A stretch of DNA of 26,497 nucleotides from Nitrosomonadaceae bacterium. GTDB taxonomy: Bacteria; Pseudomonadota; Gammaproteobacteria; Burkholderiales; Nitrosomonadaceae. The stretch is from assembly GCA_947471695.1 (NCBI GenBank), contig CANIWY010000004.1:1-26497 (forward strand), read 5' to 3'. The position numbers and the translations under genes are program-made. Below the pieces are notes generated by a model that was not told where the DNA came from, did no database searches, and was given only the letters and a program-made list of their open reading frames with translations. Numbering within the stretch: position 1 is the first letter of the stretch; every line of letters starts with the position of its first letter. Below are positions 7,552 through 16,140 of the stretch, in pieces.

Positions 7552-7914
7552 TTATTTCTTCTTGGCGATCTCACCCTTGCCCAACTCAGTCTTTTCAATG
7601 AATCCGTCCTTGTTGGAGTCCATATGCTCGAACATGACATCATGGTGCTTGCTCCACTCCTCCTTACTGACCTTGCCGTCTTTATTGGTATCAGCCATGG
7701 TCACCCCGCACATCCCCTCATTGGCCTTCATGGACCCACACTTACCCTGTCCACACTTGCCCTCCCCAGCCTTTGCTTGTGCGATCATGTAGCCTCTATC
7801 CAAGGACTGAGCGATGAATGGGCTATCAGCAGCGGAGGCGATCGGCGCTACTCCCAAAGTGGCCGCAAAGGCAGACCCAACAGCAATTGAAATGATCGAT
7901 TTTTTGTAGGGCAT
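7552..7914 (-). CDS. Secreted HvfA-like RiPP precursor fused to an EF-hand pair
   Basis: This 120-residue protein has a Sec signal peptide (about residues 1-29, ending PIASAA). A cysteine core follows: EGKCGQGKCG (Cys54, Cys59) and EGMCG (Cys69). Then come two canonical 12-residue EF-hand loops: Asp75-Asn77-Asp79-Ser83-Glu86 and Asp99-Asn101-Asp103-Glu107-Glu110. EGKCG repeats are the substrate motif of HvfA-type peptides, whose cysteines are modified by a DUF692 enzyme; that enzyme is encoded immediately downstream. EF-hand loops with these residues bind calcium. The ATG at 7912-7914 is preceded by GGAGATCATC. The product is probably exported and binds copper or a similar metal through modified Cys, with the EF-hands as a regulatory or structural follower. 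Modification and metal are inferred, not shown. Confidence 0.8.
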   Translation of the reverse strand: MPYKKSIISIAVGSAFAATLGVAPIASAADSPFIAQSLDRGYMIAQAKAGEGKCGQGKCGSMKANEGMCGVTMADTNKDGKVSKEEWSKHHDVMFEHMDSNKDGFIEKTELGKGEIAKKK

Positions 7915-8164
7915 GATGATCTCCTATATGTATGAAAGAATTCTAAGTCACAGTCCACCGGGAAATCCGGCGTAAACCGTGTTACAGATAATTCACGAAC
8001 CAAACTCCTCTCAAAATGGCGGTGATGGTCATGTTAGATCGGGTCTGGGGTCATGCAAAAAGGATATCACAACTCCTGTCGGGAGGGCTCCTAATCGATG
8101 AGTGACGGGGCCGCCCGACTGAAGGTGCTCATGTGATACAAAGGAATCTCATTGCAACTATCAA
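7915..8164. promoter_or_regulatory. Upstream region of the RiPP operon; promoter not resolved
   Basis: These 250 bases separate the 3' end of the HMG-CoA lyase gene from the RiPP precursor start, both on the minus strand, so a promoter for the operon is expected here. I see no good -35/-10 pair. A GTAACA element (complement, about 7980-7986) could be part of an extracytoplasmic-function sigma site, but the match is weak. An imperfect dyad GTCGGG/CCCGAC (8078-8083 and 8114-8119) lies about 45 bases past the lyase stop. Confidence 0.3.
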
Positions 8165-9088
8165 TCACAGCCCAATCGGAGTCAAGGTGCGCTTGGCTGC
8201 AATTGCACGAGCCGCCCTTGATCCTGAGGGCCTTCCCAAAAAGTTGCAGATGAAATTGCCAGCAGAGATCAGCCTACCCATATCCACGCCCGTCTCAATC
8301 CCCATTCCATATAGCATATAGAGCAGATCTTCACTTGCCACATTGCCGGATGCACCGGGTGCGTACGGGCACCCTCCCAGACCCGAGACCGAAGAGTCGA
8401 ACACGCTAACCCCGCACTCTAGCGCAGCATAAGCATTGGCAAGTGATTGACCATAGGTATCATGGAAGTGTCCTGCAAGACTCTTCATGGGCACCCTCCC
8501 CGCCACCGACTCGATCAGACTCCGGGTCTTACCCGGGGTGCCAGTTCCGATCGTGTCTCCCAAAGAGATCTCATAACATCCCATGCGGATCAACTCTGCC
8601 GCGATATCCGCCACCCGGCTGGGCTCTACCGTCCCCTCGTATGGACAGCCAAGTACACAGGAAATATATCCTCGAACTCGTGCCCCGCCCGCCTGCGCGG
8701 TAGCGCATACCTCGTCAAGACGTGCCAACCCCTGCTCAATGGAGCAGTTAGTATTCTTTCGAGAGAATGTTTCGCTGGCACTCGAAAATACGGCGATCTC
8801 GCTAACCCCAGCGGCGAATGCCGCTGTAAGGCCTTGCATGTTCGGAACCAGTGCGGAGTAACTTACCCCGGGAACCTTGTGTATACCCATCATGACTGCA
8901 GAATGGTCCGCCATTTGTGGGACCCACTTTGGCGACACAAATGCGGCCGACTCCACCACAGACAGGCCTGCCTGGGCCAGCCTCTCAATCAGCTCGATCT
9001 TGACTGGGGTCGGCACATTAACGGACTCACTCTGTAGACCGTCACGCGGTCCGACCTCAACGATCTTGACATACTCCGGAAGACCCAT
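8165..9088 (-). CDS. mvaB: Hydroxymethylglutaryl-CoA lyase
   Basis: It cleaves 3-hydroxy-3-methylglutaryl-CoA to acetoacetate and acetyl-CoA, the last step of leucine degradation. The 307-residue DRE-TIM-barrel protein shows RDGLQ at 15-19 with metal ligand Asp16, the pair His207 and His209 (GHFHDTYGQ), and the signature SVSGLGGCPYAPGASGN with catalytic Cys240 and ligand Asn249. Length and all key residues match the family. The ATG at 9086-9088 has AGGAAT about seven bases upstream. No other leucine-degradation gene (methylcrotonyl-CoA carboxylase, isovaleryl-CoA dehydrogenase) lies in the window, so it stands alone here. It is divergent from the next gene. Confidence 0.95.
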   Translation of the reverse strand: MGLPEYVKIVEVGPRDGLQSESVNVPTPVKIELIERLAQAGLSVVESAAFVSPKWVPQMADHSAVMMGIHKVPGVSYSALVPNMQGLTAAFAAGVSEIAVFSSASETFSRKNTNCSIEQGLARLDEVCATAQAGGARVRGYISCVLGCPYEGTVEPSRVADIAAELIRMGCYEISLGDTIGTGTPGKTRSLIESVAGRVPMKSLAGHFHDTYGQSLANAYAALECGVSVFDSSVSGLGGCPYAPGASGNVASEDLLYMLYGMGIETGVDMGRLISAGNFICNFLGRPSGSRAARAIAAKRTLTPIGL

Positions 9089-9197
9089 ACCCGCATTCCT
9101 ATTTTTACTGTGGACATTATTTCAACGTGCAACCATTGCCGTCGTTATCTGCCAGATCAGGATGATTCATCCCTCCTCAACAAATCGCATGCCAGTA

Positions 9198-9203
9198 TAT
9201 AAT
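9198..9203 (+). promoter_or_regulatory. Consensus -10 element before the unknown membrane protein
   Basis: TATAAT is a perfect -10 hexamer; the bases 16-18 upstream (CCTCAA region) are a poor -35. Transcription from it would begin near 9210. That excludes the ATG at 9202 as a start and supports the ATG at 9256. Confidence 0.4.
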
Positions 9204-9255
9204 GTCTCCTTTCATAAATTCAAAGTCCGTCTGGATATGGCTCATAACTACCGCG

Positions 9256-9906
9256 ATGAATGACACTACAGTAGACTCGGGAATATCGACGATCGATGCC
9301 TGCACTCAGCATGGCGAGGAGGTACTGGCCGCCCAGCAGCTCCTGATCAAGGAAAGGGGGTACGATTTTGCGCCTGAGTTTAAGCAGATGACGACCCACC
9401 TCTATCTAATCGGGGTGATGTGGCGTCATGGAGAGAGTCTCGATCTATCGGCCGATGCCCGTGAACATGCCTTTGAAGCATTGGCCTCTTTGCTGGTTAA
9501 CCGAGGGATGAGAAAGAAGGAGGCCGAGAAACGGATTACCTTCCTTCGCGGCATGTCCCGTCTTGAAGATGGTAGCGATACACTCGCCATCACTGTCGGC
9601 TATCAGGCCTCTCCCGGCGACCCCGCCCTTCTCACGGTCTTTGATGAGTACCTCGATGAGGTGAGGGTCTCGGGTGCCCTCTGGCGGCTCTATGACCGCG
9701 GCAAGAAGACCATGTTCATAGGTGGTGGAGCGGCCGCCTTTGTCGCGATCTGGTTTGTAACGATCTTCATCCCCGACAGTAGCGCGATCTCGATCCTTGC
9801 CGTGGGCGTGATTGCCGCCGGTTTGGTCGTTATCCCGACCTTCCTGATTGGCCTACTGTTCTATCGGAAGAGGATCAAGAAGGCCGCCCTGAAAACGGCT
9901 CCCTAG
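9256..9906 (+). CDS. Unknown protein with soluble N-terminal domain and two C-terminal membrane helices
   Basis: I do not recognise this 216-residue protein. Residues 1-150 are soluble and charged, mostly helical in appearance, with KKEAEKRITFLRGMSRLED near 87-106 and DEYLDEVRVSGALWRLYDRG at 130-149. Two hydrophobic segments follow at about 152-172 and 178-203. A basic tail (YRKRIKKAALK) comes after them, suggesting both ends face the cytoplasm. No catalytic motif is visible. The frame also opens at an ATG at 9202, but that codon lies inside a TATAAT element, so I prefer the ATG at 9256. Neither start has a strong ribosome binding site. It sits 69 bases before folD and may share its transcript. 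Confidence 0.7.
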   Translation: MNDTTVDSGISTIDACTQHGEEVLAAQQLLIKERGYDFAPEFKQMTTHLYLIGVMWRHGESLDLSADAREHAFEALASLLVNRGMRKKEAEKRITFLRGMSRLEDGSDTLAITVGYQASPGDPALLTVFDEYLDEVRVSGALWRLYDRGKKTMFIGGGAAAFVAIWFVTIFIPDSSAISILAVGVIAAGLVVIPTFLIGLLFYRKRIKKAALKTAP

Positions 9907-9975
9907 CCGCGGGTAACATCAGGGGATATCTTTCCCCGTATTCATACGCAACGATATGGTCGGTTCAAACACATA

Positions 9976-10833
9976 ATGAGTGCCAAGATCATCGACGGCA
10001 ATGCGCTTGCTCGCGAGATACGTTCAGAGTGGAAGTCGCACGCTGACCTCTTGATCGAACGGGGCATGCAACCCGGACTGGCGGTGATCATTGTCGGCAG
10101 CAACCCCGCCTCCAGCATCTATGTGCGCAACAAGGCACGGGCCTGCGATGAGGTCGGCATCCATTCTGAAGTTCATTCATTTCCAGAGAATGCGAGCCAG
10201 GACGAGGTGATTGCCCGCATCCGGGAATTGAATATAGATGCCCGCATCCACGGCATCCTGGTGCAGTTGCCGTTACCAAATCATTTCGAAAGCAGCGAGG
10301 TCATCTCGGTCATCTCGGTTGAGAAGGATGTGGACGGTTTTCATCTATACAATGTCGGGGCACTGGTCACCGGCAATACCGTCTTCCCGCCCTGCACGCC
10401 TTTTGGCGTGATAAAAATGCTAGAAAAAAACAATATCGCGATCGAGGGTTGTCATGCGGTGATCGTTGGTCGAAGTAATATCGTCGGCAAGCCGATGGCG
10501 CTGATGCTGCTAGAAAGAGGGGCCACTATCACCATCTGCACATCAAAGACACGCGACCTGGCCGAACATACGAGGCGTGCTGATATTCTGGTGGTGGCCA
10601 TCGGCCGCCCTCGCATGATCACCTCCAGCATGGTCAAGCCCGGTGCAGTAGTGATTGACGTGGGCATTAACCGCATGCCCGACGGCAGTCTTGCAGGCGA
10701 TGTAGACTTTGAATCCGTGAAGGAGGTCGCGGGCCACCTCACCCCGGTCCCCGGCGGCGTGGGGCCGATGACCATCAGTATGCTTTTATGCAATACCATT
10801 GCGGCTGCAGAGCGCGCCTTGGCTCGCATTTAA
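9976..10833 (+). CDS. folD: Bifunctional methylenetetrahydrofolate dehydrogenase/cyclohydrolase
   Basis: FolD interconverts 5,10-methylene-, methenyl- and 10-formyl-tetrahydrofolate in the cytoplasm, feeding purine and formyl-Met synthesis. The 285-residue protein has the active-site Tyr49 and Lys53 (SIYVRNKARACDEVGI), Gln97 in HGILVQLPLP, and Asp120 in EKDVDGFHLYNVG. It also has the dinucleotide-binding GRSNIVGKP and the C-terminal HLTPVPGGVGPMT motif. Length matches the family. The ATG at 9976 was chosen because MSAKIIDGNALA aligns with usual FolD N-termini. aceE begins 38 bases downstream on the same strand. Confidence 0.97.
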   Translation: MSAKIIDGNALAREIRSEWKSHADLLIERGMQPGLAVIIVGSNPASSIYVRNKARACDEVGIHSEVHSFPENASQDEVIARIRELNIDARIHGILVQLPLPNHFESSEVISVISVEKDVDGFHLYNVGALVTGNTVFPPCTPFGVIKMLEKNNIAIEGCHAVIVGRSNIVGKPMALMLLERGATITICTSKTRDLAEHTRRADILVVAIGRPRMITSSMVKPGAVVIDVGINRMPDGSLAGDVDFESVKEVAGHLTPVPGGVGPMTISMLLCNTIAAAERALARI

Positions 10834-10870
10834 CTCAGATTAGCCCAAGCAAACACACCCGAGACAAGAC

Positions 10871-13540
10871 ATGGAACTCCTCCCCGACATAGACCCTCAG
10901 GAAACACAGGAATGGCTCGAAGCACTCGAGTCTGTGCTCGCTCAAGGGGGCTCTGATCGAGCGCACTACTTACTCGAGAGGCTGGTAGAGAAGGCTCGCC
11001 GCTCAGGGGCCTATCTCCCCTACAGCGCAACCACCGCCTATATCAATACCATCCCTCCCGGCAAGGAAGACCGCTCACCCGGCAACTATGAGCTCGAGCA
11101 CCGCATCCGTTCTTACGTTCGGTGGAACTCGATGGCAATGGTACTGCGAGCCAATAAAGAGACCAATGTCGGCGGTCATATTGCGAGCTTTGCCTCCGCC
11201 GCAACACTCTACGATGTGGGATATAACCACTTTTGGCATGCCGCCAGCGCAGACCATGGCGGGGATCTGGTATTCGCCCAGGGGCACTCCTCACCCGGGT
11301 TATATGCCTACGCCTTCTTACTCGGAGAGTTGACTCAGGAACAGCTTGATAACTTCCGCCAGGAGGTAGGTGGCAAGGGACTCTCCTCCTACCCTCACCC
11401 CTGGTTAATGCCCGACTTCTGGCAATTCCCAACCGTATCGATGGGACTCGGCCCGCTTATGGCGATCTACCAGGCACGTTTCATGAAGTACCTGGACAGC
11501 CGCGGGCTGATCAAGACCCAAGGACGCAAGGTCTGGGCGTTCATGGGTGATGGTGAGATGGATGAGCCAGAATCTTTGGGCGCGATCTCACTCGCCTCAC
11601 GAGAGAGTCTGGACAACTTGATCTTTGTAATTAACTGTAACCTCCAGCGCCTTGATGGACCGGTACGCGGTAACGGCAAGATCATCCAAGAGCTGGAGGG
11701 TGACTTTCGCGGCGCTGGCTGGAATGTCATCAAGGTAATCTGGGGATCCTACTGGGACCCACTCCTCGCGCGAGATACCAAGGGACTGCTGCAGCAGCGC
11801 ATGATGGAGTGTGTGGACGGCGAGTACCAGACCTTTAAGTCTCGAGATGGCGCTTATGTACGTAAACATTTTTTTGGGAAGTACCCAGAACTGCTAGAGA
11901 TGGTTGCCAGTATGTCTGACGACGACATTTGGCGCCTGAACCGTGGTGGACATGACCCCCATAAAGTCTATGCTGCCTATGCTGAGGCTGCAAAGCATAC
12001 GGGGCAGCCTACCGTCATACTCGCCAAGACCATTAAAGGGTATGGGATGGGCGAGGCGGGTGAGGCCCAAAATATCACTCATCAGCAGAAAAAAATGGGG
12101 ACCACCTCACTGAAGTCATTCCGCGACCGATTTGGCTTGAAGATTGCGGACGACAAAATCGATGAAGTGCCCTACCTCGTATTTGATCAAGACTCCCCCG
12201 AACTCGCGTATCTGCAGGCACAACGTAAGTCCCTGGGGGGATTTCTCCACCGACGTCAGCGCACGGCAGATCCACTTCAGACTCCCCCATTATCTGCCTT
12301 TGAATCATTACTCAAGGCCAGCGGTGAGGGTCGAGAGTCTTCCACCACCATGGCATTCGTGCGCATACTCAATATCCTGGTAAAAGACAAGATCATTGGC
12401 CAGCGCGTGGTCCCGATTGTTGCTGACGAGTCGCGCACCTTTGGCATGGAGGGAATGTTCCGCCAGCTTGGGATCTGGTCCTCGGTGGGTCAGCTCTACA
12501 CACCACAAGATGCAGACCAGTTGATGTACTACAAAGAAGACAAGAACGGACAGATCCTGCAGGAGGGCATCAACGAGGCCGGGGCGATGTCATCATGGAT
12601 GGCCGCTGCAACCGCGTACAGCACCCACGGTGTGCAGATGATTCCATTCTTTATCTTCTACTCGATGTTCGGATTCCAGCGTATCGGTGACCTGGCCTGG
12701 GCGGCGGGGGATATGCGCTGCCGTGGCTTTCTCCTGGGAGGCACTGCTGGGCGCACCACCCTTAACGGCGAGGGGTTGCAGCATGAGGACGGTCACAGTC
12801 ACCTATCTGCCTCAACCATTCCCAACTGCATCTCCTACGACCCCACGTTCGGCTACGAGCTCGCAGTCATCATTCAGGATGGGATGCGCCGCATGTACCA
12901 GAATCAGGAGGATGTATATTATTACATCACCGTAATGAACGAGAATTACCCCCACCCAGAAATGCCCAAGGATGCAGAGCAAGGAATCCTTCGTGGGATG
13001 TATCTATTCCGTAAGAGTAGCGAGGCCATATCAGGAGACTCAACTCTACGGGTGCAATTACTCGGGTCCGGTACCATCCTTCGAGAGGTCATCGCAGCAG
13101 CAGAAATACTTGATCAAGATTTTGGTATTTCATCTGATATCTGGAGCGTCACCAGCTTCAATGAGCTGCGACGTGAGGCGCTGGATGTAACGCGCTGGAA
13201 TATGCTGCACCCCTCTGACCCGGCAAGACTCTCCTATGTTGCACATTGTCTCAAGGACTCTACAGGTCCTGTGGTGGCAGCAACAGACTATATGAAAATA
13301 TTCGCCGACCAGATCCGCGAGTTTGTACCGGGCCGTTATAAGGTATTGGGCACAGATGGATTTGGTCGTTCTGATACTCGTGAAAAGTTACGCCAATTCT
13401 TCGAGGTGGATCGATACTATGTCACCATCGCAACCCTCCAAGCACTGGCCGAGGATGGCAAGATATCAACGGAAATTGTGGCCCAGGCAATCCGGAAGTT
13501 TGGTATTGATCCTGACAAACCCAACCCGGTAACGGTATAA
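10871..13540 (+). CDS. aceE: Pyruvate dehydrogenase E1 component (homodimeric type)
   Basis: E1 decarboxylates pyruvate on thiamine diphosphate and passes the acetyl group to the lipoyl arm of AceF. The 889-residue length is that of the single-chain, homodimeric AceE. The thiamine/magnesium motif runs GDGEMDEPES (from residue 226) to INCNLQRLDGP (Asn255, Asn257). Active-site His102 (GGH) and His139 (GHSSPG) are present, as is the C-terminal transketolase-like domain (FGRSDTREKLRQFFEVD). The ATG at 10871 has no strong ribosome binding site. aceF follows after 78 bases; an E3 gene does not. Confidence 0.97.
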   Translation: MELLPDIDPQETQEWLEALESVLAQGGSDRAHYLLERLVEKARRSGAYLPYSATTAYINTIPPGKEDRSPGNYELEHRIRSYVRWNSMAMVLRANKETNVGGHIASFASAATLYDVGYNHFWHAASADHGGDLVFAQGHSSPGLYAYAFLLGELTQEQLDNFRQEVGGKGLSSYPHPWLMPDFWQFPTVSMGLGPLMAIYQARFMKYLDSRGLIKTQGRKVWAFMGDGEMDEPESLGAISLASRESLDNLIFVINCNLQRLDGPVRGNGKIIQELEGDFRGAGWNVIKVIWGSYWDPLLARDTKGLLQQRMMECVDGEYQTFKSRDGAYVRKHFFGKYPELLEMVASMSDDDIWRLNRGGHDPHKVYAAYAEAAKHTGQPTVILAKTIKGYGMGEAGEAQNITHQQKKMGTTSLKSFRDRFGLKIADDKIDEVPYLVFDQDSPELAYLQAQRKSLGGFLHRRQRTADPLQTPPLSAFESLLKASGEGRESSTTMAFVRILNILVKDKIIGQRVVPIVADESRTFGMEGMFRQLGIWSSVGQLYTPQDADQLMYYKEDKNGQILQEGINEAGAMSSWMAAATAYSTHGVQMIPFFIFYSMFGFQRIGDLAWAAGDMRCRGFLLGGTAGRTTLNGEGLQHEDGHSHLSASTIPNCISYDPTFGYELAVIIQDGMRRMYQNQEDVYYYITVMNENYPHPEMPKDAEQGILRGMYLFRKSSEAISGDSTLRVQLLGSGTILREVIAAAEILDQDFGISSDIWSVTSFNELRREALDVTRWNMLHPSDPARLSYVAHCLKDSTGPVVAATDYMKIFADQIREFVPGRYKVLGTDGFGRSDTREKLRQFFEVDRYYVTIATLQALAEDGKISTEIVAQAIRKFGIDPDKPNPVTV

Positions 13541-13618
13541 AGGTTAGAGGGACGGGGTCTTTACGGTTATGGGGTTTCGGGAGCCGTCCTCGCATTGAAA
13601 ATGATTGAAGGAAAAAGC

Positions 13619-14926
13619 GTGGCAGAGACTAAACAGATATTGGTTCCCGATATCGGCGACTTCAAAGATGTCCCGGTGATCGAGTTGCTGGTTAAGTCCG
13701 GTGATACGGTGAGGATGGAGGACCCTCTGATCTCGCTCGAGTCGGACAAGGCGACGATAGAGGTTCCCTCACCCTTCGATGGCATCATCAAAGAAATAAG
13801 TGTCAAGCTAGGCGATAGGGTTTCACAAGGGTCACTCATCCTGACGGTCGAAGTCTCTCCCACAGCTCATGTAAGTTCAAGCCCAACTGCAGGCACTTCC
13901 ACGCAGAGCGTTACCCCCACACCAGTGTCAACTGTCCAGGAGAGGCCTCCGGTCTCCCCCGCATCACGGACTCGCCAGCCCCCGCCCATTCCCATCCTCA
14001 CTCCGGATGCAAGTGCATTTAATAAGGCACATGCCGGACCCTCGGTCCGACGTTTCGCGCGTGAGCTTGGAGTAAATCTGAGCCTAGTCAGGGGCAGTGG
14101 ATTAAAACACCGCATCCTCAGGGAAGATGTTCAGTCTTATGTCAAGACTGAACTTGCAAAACAGCGGGGTAGCGGGGTGGATCTGAATCTCCTGCCATGG
14201 CCGCAAGTAAACTTCGCCAAGTTCGGTCCAGTCGAGTCAAGACCATTATCACGTATTAAAAAAATGGCAGGTGCAAACCTGCACCGAAACTGGGTAATGA
14301 TCCCTCATGTCACCCAGTTCGACGAGGCCGATATCACCGAACTAGAATCTCTACGCAAGCAATGCAATGAAAATGCGGGGGAAGGGGGGAGCAAGACCAC
14401 CTTACTCGCCTTCTTAATGCAGGCAGCGACAACGGCCCTCAAAAAATTCCCAGAATTCAATGCCTCACTCGATCAGGGTGGGGATGAAATGAACCTAGTG
14501 ATTAAGCACTACTACCACCTCGGCTTTGCCGCAGATACCCCCCAGGGACTGGTGGTGCCGGTGATCCGAGACGTCGACAAAAAGGGCGTATTAAACATTG
14601 CAGGAGAATTGAGCCAGCTCTCATCACTCGCCCGTGAAGGAAAATTGAAGCCTACTGAAATGCAAGGAGCGAGCTTCACCATCTCAAGTCTTGGGGGCGT
14701 CGGCGGCACTTCCTTCACGCCCATCATCAATGCGCCAGAGGTTGCTATTCTGGGAGTCTCCCGGGCCAGCATCAAACCCATTTATTGCGATGGTCAGTTT
14801 GTTCCACGTCTGATCCTGCCAATCTCCCTCTCTTATGACCACCGCGTGATCGATGGCGCATCTGCAGCACGGTTCACCACCCACCTGTCTGAGTTGTTAT
14901 CCGACACGGGCCAAGTGCTCTTGTGA
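13619..14926 (+). CDS. aceF: Pyruvate dehydrogenase E2, dihydrolipoamide acetyltransferase (one lipoyl domain)
   Basis: E2 is the core that transfers acetyl from E1 to CoA. The 435-residue protein has one lipoyl domain at about 5-78 with Lys44 in ESDKATIEVPS. A Pro/Ser/Thr-rich linker runs to about 132, a peripheral subunit-binding domain lies at 137-177 (AGPSVRRFARELGV), and the acetyltransferase domain ends in YDHRVIDGASAARF with catalytic His408 and Asp412. I use the GTG at 13619: GAAGGA stands six bases upstream, and MAETKQILVPDIGDFKDVPV matches family N-termini. A TTG at 13595 or ATG at 13601 would add a short unsupported extension. Many gammaproteobacterial E2s have up to three lipoyl domains; this has one. 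Confidence 0.95.
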   Translation: MAETKQILVPDIGDFKDVPVIELLVKSGDTVRMEDPLISLESDKATIEVPSPFDGIIKEISVKLGDRVSQGSLILTVEVSPTAHVSSSPTAGTSTQSVTPTPVSTVQERPPVSPASRTRQPPPIPILTPDASAFNKAHAGPSVRRFARELGVNLSLVRGSGLKHRILREDVQSYVKTELAKQRGSGVDLNLLPWPQVNFAKFGPVESRPLSRIKKMAGANLHRNWVMIPHVTQFDEADITELESLRKQCNENAGEGGSKTTLLAFLMQAATTALKKFPEFNASLDQGGDEMNLVIKHYYHLGFAADTPQGLVVPVIRDVDKKGVLNIAGELSQLSSLAREGKLKPTEMQGASFTISSLGGVGGTSFTPIINAPEVAILGVSRASIKPIYCDGQFVPRLILPISLSYDHRVIDGASAARFTTHLSELLSDTGQVLL

Positions 14927-15013
14927 GTGACGGACCCCACCCTGAAGAATCCATCCAGACCGGTCTGTCAGAAGATGTCTGTATATCGTCGCAATTCCAT
15001 CCGAAATTAAATA

Positions 15014-15688
15014 ATGTCTAAACCGAGCCCTCACTTCGTGGGCATTTTCGGTGGCACCTTTGACCCCATCCATTACGGCCACTTGCGTATCGCTGAGGAA
15101 CTGGTCGAGACGATCAATCTACACGAGATGCGCTTTATTCCTGCCGGGGTGCCGCGGCTACGCCCCCCCCCCATTGCATCCTCACGCCACCGTACATCAA
15201 TGGTAGAAGTTGCCATCCGGAATAACGCCCGTTTCGTTCTGGACGAGCGTGAGATCCATCGCCCCGGGACAAGCTACAGCATCGACTCGATCCGCGAACT
15301 CCGTCAGGAGAAGGGAGAGAGTGTCACACTCTGCCTTATTATGGGTGCGGATGCTTTCATGAAACTTGCAAACTGGCATGAATGGCATGACCTTTTTGGT
15401 CTATGCCATATCATCATTGCAGCCCGTCCTGGTCATGAACTGGCAACACGACCTGACTCCCTCCCACAGGCGCTAAGAGGGGAGACCGCACAACGCTGGG
15501 CACACAGCTTAGCTGATCTCGAGTCTGCACCCTGCGGACTGATCTATATTGCGCCGACAATCCTTCTGGATGTCTCAGCAACGGTCATCCGCACACTCAT
15601 CAGCAACAATCGTAGTGTGCGCTATTTGCTTCCGGATGCCGTTCTCGATTATATTGAAACGAATCACTTGTACTCAGGAGAGGAATGA
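15014..15688 (+). CDS. nadD: Nicotinate-nucleotide adenylyltransferase
   Basis: NadD adenylates nicotinate mononucleotide to deamido-NAD in NAD synthesis. The 224-residue protein has the nucleotidyltransferase motif GGTFDPIHYGHLR at 13-25 and, near the C-terminus, the second motif SATVIRTLI (family form SSTxIR). MGADAF is present mid-chain. A run of ten C residues (15163-15172) encodes part of RPPPI and stays in frame. Its stop overlaps the start of rsfS (ATGA at 15685-15688), so translation of the two is coupled. The nadD-rsfS-rlmH order is widely conserved. Confidence 0.95.
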   Translation: MSKPSPHFVGIFGGTFDPIHYGHLRIAEELVETINLHEMRFIPAGVPRLRPPPIASSRHRTSMVEVAIRNNARFVLDEREIHRPGTSYSIDSIRELRQEKGESVTLCLIMGADAFMKLANWHEWHDLFGLCHIIIAARPGHELATRPDSLPQALRGETAQRWAHSLADLESAPCGLIYIAPTILLDVSATVIRTLISNNRSVRYLLPDAVLDYIETNHLYSGEE

Positions 15689-16128
15689 AACTTGATAAGC
15701 TGGTAAAAATAGCCGTGACCGCATTAGAGGATGTCAAGGCTCACGATATCACGGTCTTGAATGTCATCGGGGCAACGACCTTATTTGATCGCATGGTCAT
15801 CGCCAGTGCAGACTCTACTCGCCAGACCAGAGCATTAGCGAATAACGTACAGGATAAGGTCCGTTCCGGTGGTGGTGCGGTGTACGGCATCGAGGGAGGG
15901 GAGACTGGGGAGTGGGTGCTGGTCGATCTCGGCGATGTGCTGGTACATATCATGCAGACCAGTGTACGGGCACACTATAATCTTGAAGAGTTGTGGGCCG
16001 GTTCTGTCGCGGAACAGGTCGACATGATTACAACCGTCGCAAGCAAAATCAAGTCCCCTGCCCGGCCGCGAAAATCCCCGACTAAACTGCCCGCAGTCGC
16101 AAGACGAACTAAGTCTAAGTCGTCCTGA
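15685..16128 (+). CDS. rsfS: Ribosomal silencing factor RsfS
   Basis: RsfS binds ribosomal protein L14 and blocks subunit joining in starved cells. The 147-residue protein contains the family core: AVTALEDVKAHDITVLNV, FDRMVIASADSTRQTRAL and GEWVLVDLGDVLVHIMQ, followed by YNLEELW. A basic tail (PARPRKSPTK, RRTKSKSS) extends past the conserved domain and makes the protein longer than the roughly 105-residue E. coli form. Start ATG overlaps the nadD stop; AGGAGAGG lies directly upstream. rlmH follows after 12 bases. Confidence 0.95.
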   Translation: MKLDKLVKIAVTALEDVKAHDITVLNVIGATTLFDRMVIASADSTRQTRALANNVQDKVRSGGGAVYGIEGGETGEWVLVDLGDVLVHIMQTSVRAHYNLEELWAGSVAEQVDMITTVASKIKSPARPRKSPTKLPAVARRTKSKSS

Positions 16129-16140
16129 GTAAATCAACGT

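Noticed and set aside
8078..8119. Dyad GTCGGG/CCCGAC past the HMG-CoA lyase gene as a terminator
   Set aside because: The 30-base loop is long, inner pairing is imperfect and no T-run follows on the minus strand.
10300..10317. Tandem GTCATCTCG duplication in folD giving VISVIS
   Set aside because: The distance between flanking FolD motifs (LPLP and KDVDGFH) equals the usual family spacing, so nothing has been inserted.
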